NCBI RefSeq assembly: GCF_036898095.1 | Contig: NC_090743.1 | Span: forward strand, 13,839,925-13,903,924 | Direction of reading: 5' to 3' | From: Palaemon carinicauda | Taxonomy: Eukaryota > Arthropoda > Malacostraca > Decapoda > Palaemonidae | Length of the DNA: 64,000 bases | In this document: piece after piece, positions 1 through 10,930 of the stretch | How the letters are laid out: each line of letters opens with the position of its first letter | Numbering within the stretch: position 1 is the first letter of the stretch | Program-made: the position numbers and the translations under genes | Notes under the pieces: generated by a model | Told to the model about the DNA's origin: nothing | Seen by the model: the letters and a program-made list of their open reading frames with translations, nothing else | The model's database searches: none

Positions 1-2
1 AA

Positions 3-563
3 TGCTCTGGTAGCAATCAAAGAACTGTGAGAAGACTTGAAGCCTTAAGTTCTGATCTTCCAACATTAACTCAGTTCCTTCAGTTTGCCTCTGCTATGCA
101 AACACAAAGGATACCGAGTGTTGGTCCCATATGTATGAAAGATGTATGGATTGCTAGTGATGATGAAGAAGAGGAAGTACTAGCAGTGCGATTCAAAGGT
201 GGTAAAGACCTACAGGGACCTCCATTACGTGATGCTGCTTGGGTATGGCTTACTCTCCTTGGTGGGGAAATGCTCCGGGAACGTTATATGGAGCTCTGTG
301 ATGAGTACTGCAATGCTTTCAACAAAGTTCTCCTTCGTCAAGAGGCACCAAGTAATATTGAAGAAATGTCATACTTTGATGTAATGAGAGATCTGGGCGA
401 AAATTTCTTACATGCATTCTTAACCATTCTTCACAAGTTTGTAGTATCTGGGACCTGGTTCTTTGACCGCCAACTACACACAGATGATGGCCTTCAAGCT
501 TTAGTAGATGTCATAAGTTTCTTGATTGATAATGGTATTGTTGGTTCTATATTTGTTATCTGA
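3..563 (+). CDS. 3' end of an EcKinase / CHK-kinase-like protein with degenerate catalytic motifs (partial)
   Basis: The frame is open from base 3 to a TGA at 561-563, so the piece is cut by the window edge. I chose no start codon: the GTG at 27 lies inside the open frame. By eye the protein follows the C-terminal half of the EcKinase family (ecdysteroid/choline-kinase-like phosphotransferases). A segment ICMKDVWIASDD sits where the family has its HGDxWxNN catalytic loop. RFKGG sits where the VDFQ metal-binding motif is expected. PPLRDAAWVWL then matches the usual Pro-x-x-Asp-Leu-Ala-Tyr helix, followed by a Tyr-rich helix (YMELCDEYCNAFNKVL) and a C-terminal helical tail. His, Gly, both Asn and the Asp-Phe-Gln are replaced, so catalysis looks unlikely; a pseudokinase or decaying copy is inferred. 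No frameshift or internal stop is present. Assignment rests on pattern alone; another kinase-fold family is possible. Confidence 0.5.
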   Translation, partial: CSGSNQRTVRRLEALSSDLPTLTQFLQFASAMQTQRIPSVGPICMKDVWIASDDEEEEVLAVRFKGGKDLQGPPLRDAAWVWLTLLGGEMLRERYMELCDEYCNAFNKVLLRQEAPSNIEEMSYFDVMRDLGENFLHAFLTILHKFVVSGTWFFDRQLHTDDGLQALVDVISFLIDNGIVGSIFVI

Positions 564-2525
564 TATCTAATCAATCTCTTAAATGGTAAGCTACTCTGCC
601 AAATTTATGGTCACCACTGTGGCATTAGAGATTTCATACCCTCCTAATGTTTCTAAGCATTTAATATGCCTCTTTCCCTTAAATTTTAATCAAATCAACT
701 TTTAAACTTTAAATAGCTTCTATATAAAAAATGTTATACAGTTTATGCACAACTAAAAACCATAAAAAATTCAGATTTAATGATTTGATGCCACAGATAA
801 CAATGGCACTTCATGGAAACATACAAAATTAAAATACTCCTTTAAGGTTAATCAATAGAATGAATAGGTAATCAAATTACTCCAATGAGCTAAACTTGAG
901 TCACTTTTAATCTATATATAAAGCTAAAAGTACTAACTTTGATATGATAATGTAAACACTATAGGAGTTATTTCACCTATTCCGCAAGAAGCATTAAAGA
1001 TATCAGAAAGGTCTGTGGTGGCTTCCTCTGGCATACTGTATTCAGTTTCATAAGCTATTACAGAAAGTTAATAATTTTAATACTGTAACAACTATACAAC
1101 GATTACCTAGCTAAATATGCACAACCATGTGATATACTGTATTATGAACTAGATTCAAAGCACATTAATGCTTTCAATATGTATCTACTATAGCACCATG
1201 CTGAACAAAGAAACTTCCCAGGGCAGTGGCAATAAATCAAATGTCGTAATGAGAGAAGAGTCTAGTCAAACAATGGGTATAAAAAAAAATGACTTAATTC
1301 ATTAACACATGAAGAGTGTAAATGAAGCAAGGGTATACTTGCAGTATTAATATGTATTACATTCAAATCATCTACGTACTTCCGATCATTATAACGTGAA
1401 TGCCATGTAAAATTAAGTTTAGTATACAGTGGTGTTAGCAAAATTAATTCAACACCAAGGTTGTAGAATAATAAGTGAAATAGAACATTCCCAGGTATAT
1501 TAAACTTCATTCAAGATATTTTTAGGGTTCAACTGCTGATTTGTCACCACCCTGAAGATACCTTCCCTGTTTTTAAGATGTAAGAGTATCTAAACTCACA
1601 GGTATATGCTATGTAAAAATATTCAGATACAGTATAAGCAACCCTATAACTATGGGAAAACCATTAAGAAACTGCCTTATTCCAACACGCTAATGCAATA
1701 AACTAATCTACTAAATATGTGCAATAATTTTGTATTCAATCTAAAACTATGCATTAAAAATCTTGTTAAGTACAGTATTATTGTAAAGTTTCTTACAGAT
1801 AACTAAAGTGTTCAGCATTGAATTGTTGTGTATAATGTATAAATATAAGGTTTCATGAGTTTTTGTACAGCATCACCCATCACCGTGTCTTTAACTGTTC
1901 ATTTCAGTTGTTATATATCTATCATTCATATTCATCTAGAATTAAGGTTTAAATATCATAATGAATAATGACAAAACAAACAGTTATTTCTTTACTGTTA
2001 TATTTTAGCTATAATAATTACTTTATTAAGTCAGGATGGAGTTCCATTCTCATTTTAAATTATACCCCTTAATTGGACTGTAACTAAGAACATCCAATTA
2101 CAAACAACCCAGTACAGTAACAATTCATTCCTTGAGACTATCTCCTATTCCATTTCATCAAGAATTTCTAAAGAACACCATAGCATTGATGGTTTTTTAA
2201 TCATTTTCCTATTTTCATTTAACTTTCTATCTTTCTGTTCCTCATCTGTCCACATATGTATATACAGTATTCAGAGCATAAAATATTCTATTTATATCCA
2301 CACCTTCATAAGATACGAATCTCACAAACACTGTTGAGGAATTTTACAAAACCATACCGGTATTATCTTCATACTTTGTATTCTTAATAACAATAAAATA
2401 CACCTGTATAAAGTGATATTAAAATAATTAAATTAATGAATTTGTTTTATTATACCCTTACTAATTTAAGAAAATTTATAATTAAGGACAGGAAAATTTA
2501 CTGAACACCAATATAAAAAAGGGTG
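564..2525. other. AT-rich 3' flank / intergenic DNA
   Basis: No credible exon, repeat family or RNA gene is visible. AATAAA signals occur at 1697-1702 and near 2393, the first about 1.1 kb past the stop of the plus-strand gene, so part of this may be its 3' UTR. Open frames here (for example minus 1262-1510) are short, hydrophobic and low-complexity and match nothing I know. Confidence 0.5.
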
Positions 2526-2529
2526 AAAA

Positions 2530-3665
2530 ACAGCAATATTGATTCATTAGGAGAAGAGAGACTGTGGATGCCATCTTTATAGTAAGGCAGATACAGAAAA
2601 AGATGCTAAAGGGAAACCAAAAGCTCTTCTGTATTTCTGTAGATGTAGAGAAGGCTTATGATGGAGCACCATAAGAAATTATGCTTTGGTGCTTCAGCTT
2701 GAAGAGTAGGAAATCCCAGAGAAGTTGGTTAGACTTGTTGAGATGATTTACTAAAGAACAAGGACTAAAGTAATATCACCAGTTGGAGAAAAAGAAAACT
2801 TTGAAGTTAGTGTTGGATATCACCAGGAATCAGCATTAAGCTTGTTTTTATTTTTGCTGGTCATGGATGTGTTAGTGAAGAGATCAGATATGAAGAGTTG
2901 GGAGAGTTGCTATATGCAGATGATTTGGTGATTACTGTACTGCTGAAAATGAAGATGACACAGAGAAGGGTAGTAGAGAGGCAAGAAAATTTGGAGAGAT
3001 GTGGCTTGAGAGTAAATGTGGATAAGACTGAGGTTATGGTGAGCAGTAAGGTGGGTAGGGACAGGATAGTCATAAAAACAGGTGGAACAATCTAGATACT
3101 TGGGATTTATCATAAGTCAGGAAGAAGGATGTAAAGCTGAAGTTGAGAATAGGATAAAAGTATCCTGAGGGGCGTGGAGTGCAGTAGCATGAGTGGTATG
3201 TGATAAGTAAATGTCCATCACACTAAAAGTTAAGAACTATAACACAGTAATAACACCAGTGTTAATGTATGGATTGGGAACATGGGAGCTTAGACAAAAA
3301 GAGGAAGCAAAGCTTGAGAGAATAGATATCAGAATGCAGAGATGGATATGGGAATATCACTGATTGAAAGAGTGGAAAATAAGGAAATAAGAATAGCAGG
3401 TGTAGTAAAGATTACACAGGTGATAAGAGTGTCTCAACTGAGATGGATGGTGAGGGGGGAGCGAGGAGGGCTTGGGAGGAACCTGTTATGGGGGGGAAGA
3501 TCAAAAGGGAGAAGATCGAGAGGTAGGCAGAGAATTACATGCAAGATAAGGTGAACGATGATATAGAGAGAAGAGGGCAGGTGGAAGAGGATGCCTTTGA
3601 TATAAGGCAATGGAGAAGGTGCAACAGGCAACCAACCCCTTAATGTAGAGATAATCGGGGGAAAG
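2530..3665 (+). mobile_element. RTE-like LINE fragment (reverse transcriptase and C-terminal part), decayed
   Basis: Broken frames read through a non-LTR reverse transcriptase: a segment resembling TVDAIFIVRQIQ, then VDVEKAYDGAP (motif A region), a degraded GVHQGS-like motif B, and LLYADDLVI (motif C, Asp-Asp kept) at about 2908-2934. Next come LRVNVDKTEVM and a C-terminal LRWxGH-like region ending in RGRQR near 3525. Several in-frame stops and frameshifts show it is inactive. The conserved order is that of RTE-type LINEs; clade placement is tentative. It is 5' truncated and has no recognisable endonuclease. Confidence 0.7.
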
Positions 3666-3769
3666 AACATAAAGTAGGAGACAAAGTACATATAGTACAA
3701 GATAAAAAGTCATTTAAAAGACTGAATTAAAAAGCTTTTATTGCTTTTAAAGAAAACTAATGTATATGA

Positions 3770-3815
3770 CAGGTTATGACTCATTTTTCATTTGCATACA
3801 CATGCACTAAATAGT
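3770..3815 (+). mobile_element. Head fragment of split SINE-like repeat (segment 1 of 3)
   Basis: These bases match the head of the full SINE-like copies near 35.06 kb and 62.41 kb (shared AATAGTCTGGCCTATT). The next part of the repeat resumes at about 6985, after the CR1-like LINE. Confidence 0.65.
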
Positions 3816-4299
3816 CTGGCCTATTACTATTACTAGCCAAGATACAACGCTAATTGGAAAAGCAAGAAGCTATAAGCCCAAGGACTCCAAAAGGGAAAAA
3901 TAGCCCAGTGAGGAAAGGAAATAAGGAAATAAATAAATGATGAGAATAAATTAACAATGAATCATTCTAAAACCAGTAACATCAAAACAGATATGTCCTA
4001 TATAAACTATTAACAACGTCAAAACAGATATGTCCTTATAAACTATTAACGTCAAAAACAGATATGTCATATATAAACTATAAAAAGACTCATGTCAGCC
4101 TGGTCAACATAAAAACATTTGCTCCAACTTTGAACTTTTGAAGTTCTACTGATTCAACTACCCGCTTAGGAAGATCATTCCACAACTTGGTAACAGCTGG
4201 AATAAAACTTCTAGAATACTGTGTAGTATTGAGACTCATGATGGAGAAGGCCTGGCTATTAGAATTAACTGCCTGCTTAGTATTACGAACAGGATAGAA
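3816..4299 (-). repeat. CR1-like LINE 3' UTR and tail, with a small tandem repeat
   Basis: The 3' UTR ends in a short TAA-type microsatellite. At about 3978-4075 there are three imperfect copies of a unit containing CAGATATGTCCTATATAAAC (about 36 bp apart). The terminal ~110 bp recur in plus orientation at 14.25, 35.5, 39.9, 42.9 and 62.87 kb. Confidence 0.7.
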
Positions 4300-5682
4300 T
4301 TATCCAGGGAGATCTGAATGTAAAGGATGGTCAGAGTTCTGAAAAATCTTATGCAACAAGCATAATGAACAAATTGAACGACGGTACCAAAGATTGATAT
4401 CTAGATCAGGAATAAGAAATTTAATAGACCTTAAGTTTCTGTCCAACAAATTAAGATGAGAATCAGCAGCTGAGCACCAGACAGGCGAACAATCCTCAAA
4501 ACAAGGTAGAATGAAAGAATTAAAACACTTCTTCAGAATAGATTGATCACCGAAAATCTTGTAAGACATTCTCAATAAGCCAATTTTTTGTGCAACTGAA
4601 GAAGACACAGACCTAATGTGTTTTTCAAAAGTAAATTTGCTGTCGAGAATCACACCTAAAATTGTCATACAAATTTAAAGAAACATTATCAATACTGAGA
4701 TCTGGATGTTGAGGAGCCACCGTCCTTGACCTACTTACAATCATACTTTGAGTTTTATTAGGATTCAACTTCATACCCCATAATTTGCACCATGCACTAA
4801 TTTTAGCTAAATCTCTATTAAGGGATTCACCAACCCCAGATCTATATTCAGGGGATGGAATTGATGCAAAGAGAGTAGCATCATCTGCATATGCAACAAG
4901 CTTGTTTTCTAGGCCAAACCACATGTCATGTGTATATAGTATGAAAAGTAATGGGCCAAGAACACTACCCTGTGGAACACTGGATATCACATTCCTATAT
5001 TCACTATGGTGCTCATCAACAACAAATCTTTGAGATCTATTACTTCAAAAATCAATAATAATGCTAAGAAACGACCCACCCACTCGCAACTGTTTCAGTT
5101 TGAAAACAAGGGCCTCATGATTAACACGGTCAAAGGCAGTACTAAACTCAAGGCCAATCATACGAACTTCCTGACCACAATCAAGGGATTTCTGTACAGC
5201 ATTGGAGATTGTAAGAAGGGCATCACATGCTCCAGGGCCTTTACGAAAACCAAATTGCAAACTAAGGAATAGATGATTACCTTCAGCAAACTTATTAAGA
5301 TGTTTTGCCAGAAGACGTTCAAAAACTTTAGATAATTTGGGAGTTATGGAAATTGGCGGTAATCAGTGGCACTTGAGCTACCACAAACATATTTACATAG
5401 AGGAGTAACATTACCAATGCTCCAACAAGTTCTAAAAGCTCCTCTTCTTGCTAACTTGTGCAAAATAACTGATAACTTTGGAGCTGAGAAATCTGCTGTC
5501 TTTATAAAAAACAAAGGAAAAATATCATTTGGGTCTACACCTCCATAAGCATCAAGGTCCATCAACAGAGCTTTAATCTCACGAGATAGAAAAGCTAAAC
5601 TAGTTAGTTTAGCCTCAGGAAAATAGAAACGAGGAAGTTCAAGTTTTTCATTACTCTGTTTACTGTCAAAAACATCAGCCAA
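4300..5682 (-). pseudogene. CR1-like LINE reverse transcriptase (frameshifted)
   Basis: Four overlapping open pieces together cover a non-LTR reverse transcriptase. The 5344-5682 piece carries the fingers and TDYR(Q/P)-type motif. The 5045-5260 piece carries FGFRKGPGACDAL and LEFSTAFDRVNH, the motif A region, where the usual Asp (DFSxAFD) is Glu. The 4625-4990 piece carries SSVPQGSVLGPLLFILY (motif B) and VAYADDATLFAS (motif C, Asp-Asp intact). The 4300-4668 piece carries ILGVILDSKFTFEKH and the thumb. Frame changes near 5040, 4990 and 4670 make it a pseudogene. It would copy the element's RNA at a nicked genomic target. Confidence 0.85.
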
Positions 5683-5947
5683 CAGGGTTGCCTTTTCCTT
5701 TGGACAGTGAGTGACTGAGCCATCTGGTTTAAGTAATGGAGGAACTGTGGCATCTACACCAAAGAGTGCAGATTTAAGGGTAGATCAACATTTATGTTCC
5801 TGAGTTGTACCAAAAAAGGGTTTCTTTTATGGCTAAATTGTACTCCTTTTCAGTTGAGGCATAAACTCTCCGAGTTAAAGCTCGAAGCTGAGTATAGTTG
5901 TTCCAGGTCAAATCTGATCTGTTACCCTTCCAAAGATGATAGGCCTC

Positions 5948-6304
5948 CTACTTCTCCAAATAAGCACGTCTACAATCATCACTGAACCACGGTTTGTCCT
6001 TCTCTCGGTACCTTAGCACACGAGAAGGGATACACCTATCAATTATGTTGACTAGATTCTCATTCAAAGGGACAATAGGATCTACACTACTATGTAATTG
6101 AGACCAATTCAAGCACAAAAGATCATGCAAATTCCCATTCCAGTCTGCTGGGGATTTCATATAAATTTTACAAGAGTATGATATATCAGGGACAGGCTGC
6201 TCAGTCTTCACTACTAATGAAATCAGGGCATGATTAGATTTCCCGACTGGAGAACCAACCTTACTAGTTATAACACCAGGGGAGTCAGTGTATAAGAGGT
6301 CCAA
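5948..6304 (-). pseudogene. CR1-like LINE endonuclease C-terminal part and linker
   Basis: The piece starts with LDLLYTDSPGVI and continues to PVGKSNHALISL, matching the C-terminal strand of APE-type endonucleases, where SDH is usual and Ser-Asn-His is found here. The linker PWFSDDCRRAYLEK is common between endonuclease and reverse transcriptase. It is separated from the N-terminal endonuclease by a nonsense codon at about 6413-6415 (TAG where TGG is expected after FNAHHRE) and by another frame break. Confidence 0.75.
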
Positions 6305-6415
6305 GCTATTACCAGACCTGTAAGTAGCTTCATTTATGATTTGCTCACAGCCTGATTCAGAGGCAAAGTCTAAAGCTCTTAAGCCATGGCGATCGGTAGG
6401 AGAGATAGAACTTAA

Positions 6416-6952
6416 CTACTCCCTATGGTGAGCATTAAAATCACCAACAAAGACAAAAGAAGCCTTTCTATCATCTTCTTGTATCTTAGCCATAATGGTA
6501 AGAAGACAATCGAAGATAGACTCATCCATGTCTGGATTCCGGTAGATGGAACACAAATAAAAGTTGTTATGCTTGTCACAAACTTTTATTACCTGAATCT
6601 CATGACATCCACATTGATAGCAGGACTTATGAGAAGCAGGGTACTTGGTTCTAATATACACCGCCATTCCCCTGGCCCTAGGGATGGCATCACGTTTCAA
6701 CATTATTGGCTTCTTAAAACCAGTTACAAGGAGCTCAGATGAGTGCCTCATATTAGAAACCAAACTTTCTGAGCACAAAAGAATATCATACTGCCTGGAC
6801 GCAACTGTAAGGTCTTGGATATTTGCATGAAGACCACGAATATTGCAATACAGAAGACGACATTGACGAAATCTAGGACGTACTGGTCCCGGATTTCGCT
6901 CAATGTCTCCAGACAGCATAAGAATTAATAGAAATAAAAAAAGAGACATCAT
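6416..6952 (-). pseudogene. CR1-like LINE ORF start: 2A-like leader plus AP endonuclease N-terminal half
   Basis: The frame begins MMSLFLFLLILMLSG, a signal-peptide-like hydrophobic run, directly followed by DIERNPGP (residues 16-23), a consensus 2A ribosome-skipping motif. The endonuclease follows: CNIRGL near residue 37, the metal-binding Glu in CSES near 60, GMAVYIR near 95, LCSIYRNP near 133 and FVGDFNAHH at the end, where the frame stops at a TAG in place of Trp. Family members nick target DNA for target-primed reverse transcription. The ATG at 6950-6952 is the only start that includes the whole hydrophobic leader. Confidence 0.8.
6884..6910 (-). other. 2A-like translational recoding motif (GDIERNPGP)
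   Basis: The codons read Gly-Asp-Ile-Glu-Arg-Asn-Pro-Gly-Pro, fitting the D-x-E-x-N-P-G-P consensus at which the ribosome skips the final Gly-Pro bond. It lies right after an N-terminal hydrophobic stretch, so skipping would release a short leader and start the endonuclease at Pro-23. 2A motifs at LINE N-termini are known from other animals. Activity here is inferred. Confidence 0.75.
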
Positions 6953-6985
6953 ACTTTGAAATTAGACTAACAAGAATTATAACAT

Positions 6986-7283
6986 TCTTTACACATTCTT
7001 GTCTGTCCCCATACACCTAACAACACTGAGATTCGGTGGCTACTTTCCTCTAGGTAAGGGTAGAAGAGACTCTTTAGCTATGGCAAACAGCTCTTCTAGG
7101 AGAAGGACACTACAAAAACAACCATTGTTCTCTTGTCTTGGGTAGTGCCATAGCCTCTATACCAAGGCCTTCCACTGTCTTGAATTGTAGTTCTCTTGCT
7201 TCAGGGTAAACTCAGGCATGCTGTTCTATCTTATTTCTCTTCCTATTGTTTGTTAAAGTTTTTATAGTTTACATATGAAACAT
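6986..7283 (+). mobile_element. Split SINE-like repeat (segment 2 of 3)
   Basis: It matches the central part of the copy at 34.98-35.69 kb base by base in many runs, for example CCATAGCCTCTATACCA and GTTTTTATAGTTTA. It ends at 7283, where DIRS element A begins, and resumes at 14187. Confidence 0.75.
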
Positions 7284-7318
7284 GTTATTTTTATTAATAA
7301 AATAAATTTTTGAATATA

Positions 7319-7476
7319 CTTACCCGATAATCATGTAGCTGTCAACTCCGTTGCCCGACAGAATTCTATGGAGGGATACGCCAGCTATCACAATACTAGA
7401 AGGGGGTGTATTTACCAGCGCCACCTGTGGCCAGGTACTCAAGTACTTCTTGTTGACACCTCCTCAATTATTCCTC
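7319..7476. repeat. DIRS A inverted terminal repeat, 3' copy
   Basis: It starts CTTACCCGATAATCATG and is the near-exact reverse complement of 14013-14172. The outermost 35 bases (7284-7318) are unique to this end and recur only in the internal complementary region. Confidence 0.9.
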
Positions 7477-7520
7477 GGTCCACTGGTTCTCTATGGGGAG
7501 GAAGGGAGGGTCGATTAAAT

Positions 7521-7611
7521 CATGATTATCGGGTAAGTATATTCAAAAATTTATTTTATTAATAAAAATAACATTTTTCAATATTAAACTTACCCGATAA
7601 TCATGTAGCTG
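7521..7611. repeat. DIRS A internal complementary region
   Basis: The first half (7521-7573) is the reverse complement of the element's low-coordinate end (7284-7338). The second half (7574-7611) is the reverse complement of its high-coordinate end (14148-14185). The two are joined back to back, as expected of the DIRS template that bridges both ends to form a circular intermediate. Confidence 0.9.
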
Positions 7612-7996
7612 ATTCACACCCAGGGGGGTGGGTGAAAACCAGTGTACAAGATTAAAGGATAGCTAAGTATCCCATATTTCATATAATCAGTTATCCACAA
7701 TAACAATGAAATAATAAGTACCTGGTAAGGAAGTCGACTTGAATCGTTACTCTGCCTTTAATAAGATCGTCTTCCTTACTGAGCGCAGCGTTCCTCTTGG
7801 GAGGCTGAATCAACTCAAAGGTGCTAAAGTATACAGGGCTGCAACCCATACTAAAGGACCTCATCACAACCTTTAACCTTGGCGCTTCTCAAGAAAGAAT
7901 TGACCACCCGCCAAATCAACAAGGATGTGGAAGGCTTCTTAGCCGACCGTACAACCCATAAAAAGTATTCAAGAGAAAGGTTAAAAAGTTATGGGA
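7612..7996 (-). other. DIRS A 3' untranslated region
   Basis: Starts at ATTCACACCCAGGGGGG beside the internal complementary region, a run shared with elements B and C, and reaches the recombinase stop. No other gene is visible. Confidence 0.7.
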
Positions 7997-9004
7997 TTAT
8001 GGGAATGTAGTGGCTGAGCCCTCGCCTACTACTGCATTCGTTGCTACGAATGGACCCAGGGTGTAGCAGTACTCGTAAAGAGACTGGACATCTTTGAGAT
8101 AGAATGATGCGAACACTGACTTGTTTCTCCAATAGGTTGCATCCATAACACTCTGCAGAGAACGGTTCTGTTTGAAGGCCACTGAAGTAGCCACAGCTCT
8201 CACTTCATGTGTCCTTACCTTCAGCAAAGCAAGGTCTTCTTCCTTCAGATGAGAATTTGCTTCTCTAATCAGAAGCCTGATGTAGTAAGAAACTGAGTTC
8301 TTAGACATTGGTAGAGAAGGCTTCTTGATAGCACACCATAAGGCTTCTGATTGTCCTCGTAATGGTTTTGACCTTCTTAGATAGTACTTAAGAGCTCTAA
8401 CTGGGCAAAGTACTCTCTCCAGTTCGTTCCCCACCATGTTGGACAGGCTTGGGATCTCGAACGACTTAGGCCAAGGACGGGAAGGAAGCTCGTTTTTAGC
8501 CAAAAAACCGAGCTGCAAGGAACATGTAGCCGTTTCAGATGTGAAACCTATGTTCCTGCTGAAGGCGTGGATCTCACTTACTCTTTTACCTGTTGCTAAG
8601 CACACGAGGAAAAGAGTTTTTAATGTGAGGTCCTTAAAAGAGGCTGATTGGAGCGGTTCAAATCCTGATGACATTAGGAACCTTAGGACCACGTCTAGAT
8701 TCCAGCCTGGAGTGGACAACCGACGTTCCTTTGAGGTCTCAAAAGACCTAAGGAGGTCCTGTAGATCTTTGTTGGAGGAAAGATCCAAGCCTCTGTGGCG
8801 GAAAACCGCTGCCAACAAACTTCTGTAACCCTTGATCGTAGGAGCTGATAGGGATCTTACGTTCCTTAGATGTAACAGGAAGTCAGCAATCTGGGTTACA
8901 TTGGTACTGGTTGAGGAAAACTGCATTGGCCTTGCACCAGCTTCGGAAGACTTCCCATTAAGACTGATAGACTCTGAGAGTGGATGTCGTCCTTGCTCTG
9001 GCAA
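7997..9004 (-). pseudogene. DIRS A tyrosine recombinase (N-terminal frame broken)
   Basis: The 335-residue frame carries the SAM-like N-terminal core (TQIADFLLHLRNVRSLSAP, residues 36-54) and the catalytic domain with Arg in GKRVSEIHAF, His-x-x-Arg in THEVRAVATS and the Tyr nucleophile in SFYLKDV. The enzyme would integrate a circular DNA intermediate by strand exchange, without an integrase or target duplication. The catalytic part is intact. The first ~35 residues come from the neighbouring frame, because a frameshift near 8935 replaces the usual start of the core-binding domain. Compared with element B the long upstream open frame is interrupted. Confidence 0.85.
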
Positions 9005-9069
9005 TCGCTCTGGCTGCCTCCTTCGAAAAGCCTCTAGCTCTTGAGAGTCTTTCGATAGTCTGAAGGCAG

Positions 9070-10380
9070 TCAGACGAAGAGCGTGGAGGTTGGGTGTACC
9101 TTCTTTACGTGAGGTTGACGCAGAAGGTCCACTCTAGGAGGAAGAGTCCTGGGAACGTCGACCAGCCATTGCAGTACCTCAGTGAACCATTCTCTCGCGG
9201 GCCAGAGGGGAGCAATCAACGTCAGCCGTGTCCCTTTGTGAGAGGCGAACTTCTGAAGTACCCTGTTGACAATCTTGAACGGCGGGAATGCATACAGGTT
9301 GAGATGGGACCAATCCAGCAGAAAGGCATCCACGCGAACTGCTGCTGGGTCTGGAATCGGAGAACAATACAAGAGGAGCCTCTTGGTCATCGAGGTAGCG
9401 AATAGATCTATGGTTGGCTGACCCCACAGGGCCCAAAGTCTGCTGCAAACATTCTTGTGAAGGGTCCACTCTGTGGGGAAGACCTGACCCTTCCGGCTGA
9501 GGCGATCTGCCATGACATTCATATCGCCCTGAATGAGCCTCGTTACCAGCGTGAGCTTTCGATCTTTTGACCAAATGAGGAGGTCCCTTGCGATCTCGAA
9601 CAACTTCCTCGAATGAGTCCCTCCCTGCTTGGAGATGTAAGCCAAGGCTGTGGTGTAGTCGGAGTTCACCTCCACTACCTTGTTAAGCTGGAGGGACTTG
9701 AAGTTTATCAAGGCCAAATGAACTGCCAACAACTCCTTGCAATAGATGTGAAGTGTCCTTTGCTCCTGATTCCATGTTCCCGAGCATTCCTGTCCGTCCA
9801 GTGTCGCACCCCAGCCCGTGTCCGATGCGTCCGAGAAGAGACGGTGGTCGGAGGTCTGAACAGCCAAAGATAGACCTTCCTTGAGAAGAATGCTGTTCTT
9901 CCACCATGTTAGAGTAGACCTCATCTCTTCGGAAACAGGAACTGAGCCCGTCTCTAGCGTCATGTCCTTTATCCAGTGAGCAGCTAGATGATACTGAAGG
10001 GGGCGGAGGTGGAGTCTCCCTAACTCGATGAACAGGGCCAGCGATGAAAGTGTCCCTGTTAGACTCATCCACTGCCTGACTAAGCATCGGTTCCTTCTCA
10101 GCATGCTCTGGATGCATTCTAGGGCTTGGAAGATCCTTGGGGCCGACGGACAAGTCTGAAAAGCTCGACTCTGAAGATCCATACCCAAGGAGACAATGGT
10201 CTGGGATGGAACGAGCTGAGACTCCTCAAAATTGACCAGGAGGCCCAGTTCCTTGGTCAGATCCATAGTCCATTTGAAAATCTCCAGACAGCGACGACTT
10301 GAGGGAGCTCTTAAAAGCCAGTCGTCTGACGGAGCCGGACACAAGATCATGATACTGCTGCACAGTCTGTAAACTGTCAA
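9070..10380 (-). pseudogene. DIRS A RT C-terminus - RNase H - Dam-like methyltransferase
   Basis: The frame opens with gag-derived residues fused at a deletion to DDWLLRAPSS, the C-terminal side of the reverse transcriptase catalytic motif; palm motifs A and B are gone. RNase H residues are kept: FSDASDTGWGA, KELLAVHLAL, NSDYTTAL and DMNVMADRLSR. The DIRS methyltransferase-like block follows: TIDLFATSMTKRLLLYCS, a DAF, and the PPF motif near position 9.24 kb. RNase H would remove RNA from the cDNA hybrid; the methyltransferase role in DIRS elements is unknown. Without the polymerase core the copy cannot reverse transcribe. Confidence 0.85.
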
Positions 10381-10930
10381 TCATGGGCAAGCGAGGAAGT
10401 ACAGTGACAACCCGAATCTGTCTAGACTGTCTGGGTCGTACAGACAACTCCTTAACGGGTTGCTGAGGTTGCCGCACTGCGTCACAACAAGTCCCTTCTG
10501 TTGGTTGTTGAACGTCTTCCCCGTGACACATTGACTCCGTAAACAAAAAATCCTCTAACAAGGACTAAGCTTGGACTGCATGTCATGCAACACAGCTCAA
10601 GGTCTATGGGAGCAGGTGTGGTAACAGACGGGATTAGCGGCTGAAGTGTAACCATTACCTTCCCTGTAAGCATGTTATGCTTAAATAAAAGTCCATAAGA
10701 GGTTATGCAGCTAAAGGCTCCCTCCAAATGACAGAGTCCTCAAGGGAATATCAGAAGGAGGGAGAAAAGAACTTTCTCATCTACAGGGACCTTATCCTAG
10801 AAAAGCTAAGTTCTCTGAGTGAGGGTTCACTGGTGCAAAGCAGCAGACTAGAAGGCAACGTTATGAAACTGCTTGACAGTCTAGTGAGTTGGCAACAACC
10901 CAAGATGTGTTGAGAAGCATGCGGTAAGGT

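Larger units (their letters stand above)
3816..6985 (-). mobile_element. CR1-like LINE, near full-length pol but decayed, inserted in the SINE-like repeat
   Basis: The element reads right to left: a short N-terminal leader with a 2A-like motif, AP endonuclease, reverse transcriptase, a 3' UTR and a tail of TAATAGTAAT type at 3816-3835. Its 3' UTR (about 3820-3930) is shared with several short repeats in the window. Flanks on both sides belong to one SINE-like repeat (GGCCTATT at 3808-3815; ATTCTTTAC near 6990), leaving at most a short ATT duplication. At least five frame breaks separate the coding blocks. Clade (CR1/L2/Jockey group) is inferred from the reverse transcriptase motif style, the absence of RNase H and the 2A leader. 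Confidence 0.8.

Noticed and set aside
4785..5272. Plus-strand frames in the 4.8-5.3 kb region
   Set aside because: Antisense to the CR1-like reverse transcriptase.
7284..7573. A stand-alone 290-bp hairpin element (50-bp inverted arms around the terminal repeat)
   Set aside because: The arms are the 3' outer end of DIRS A and its internal complementary region; the same layout in B and C shows it is part of the element.
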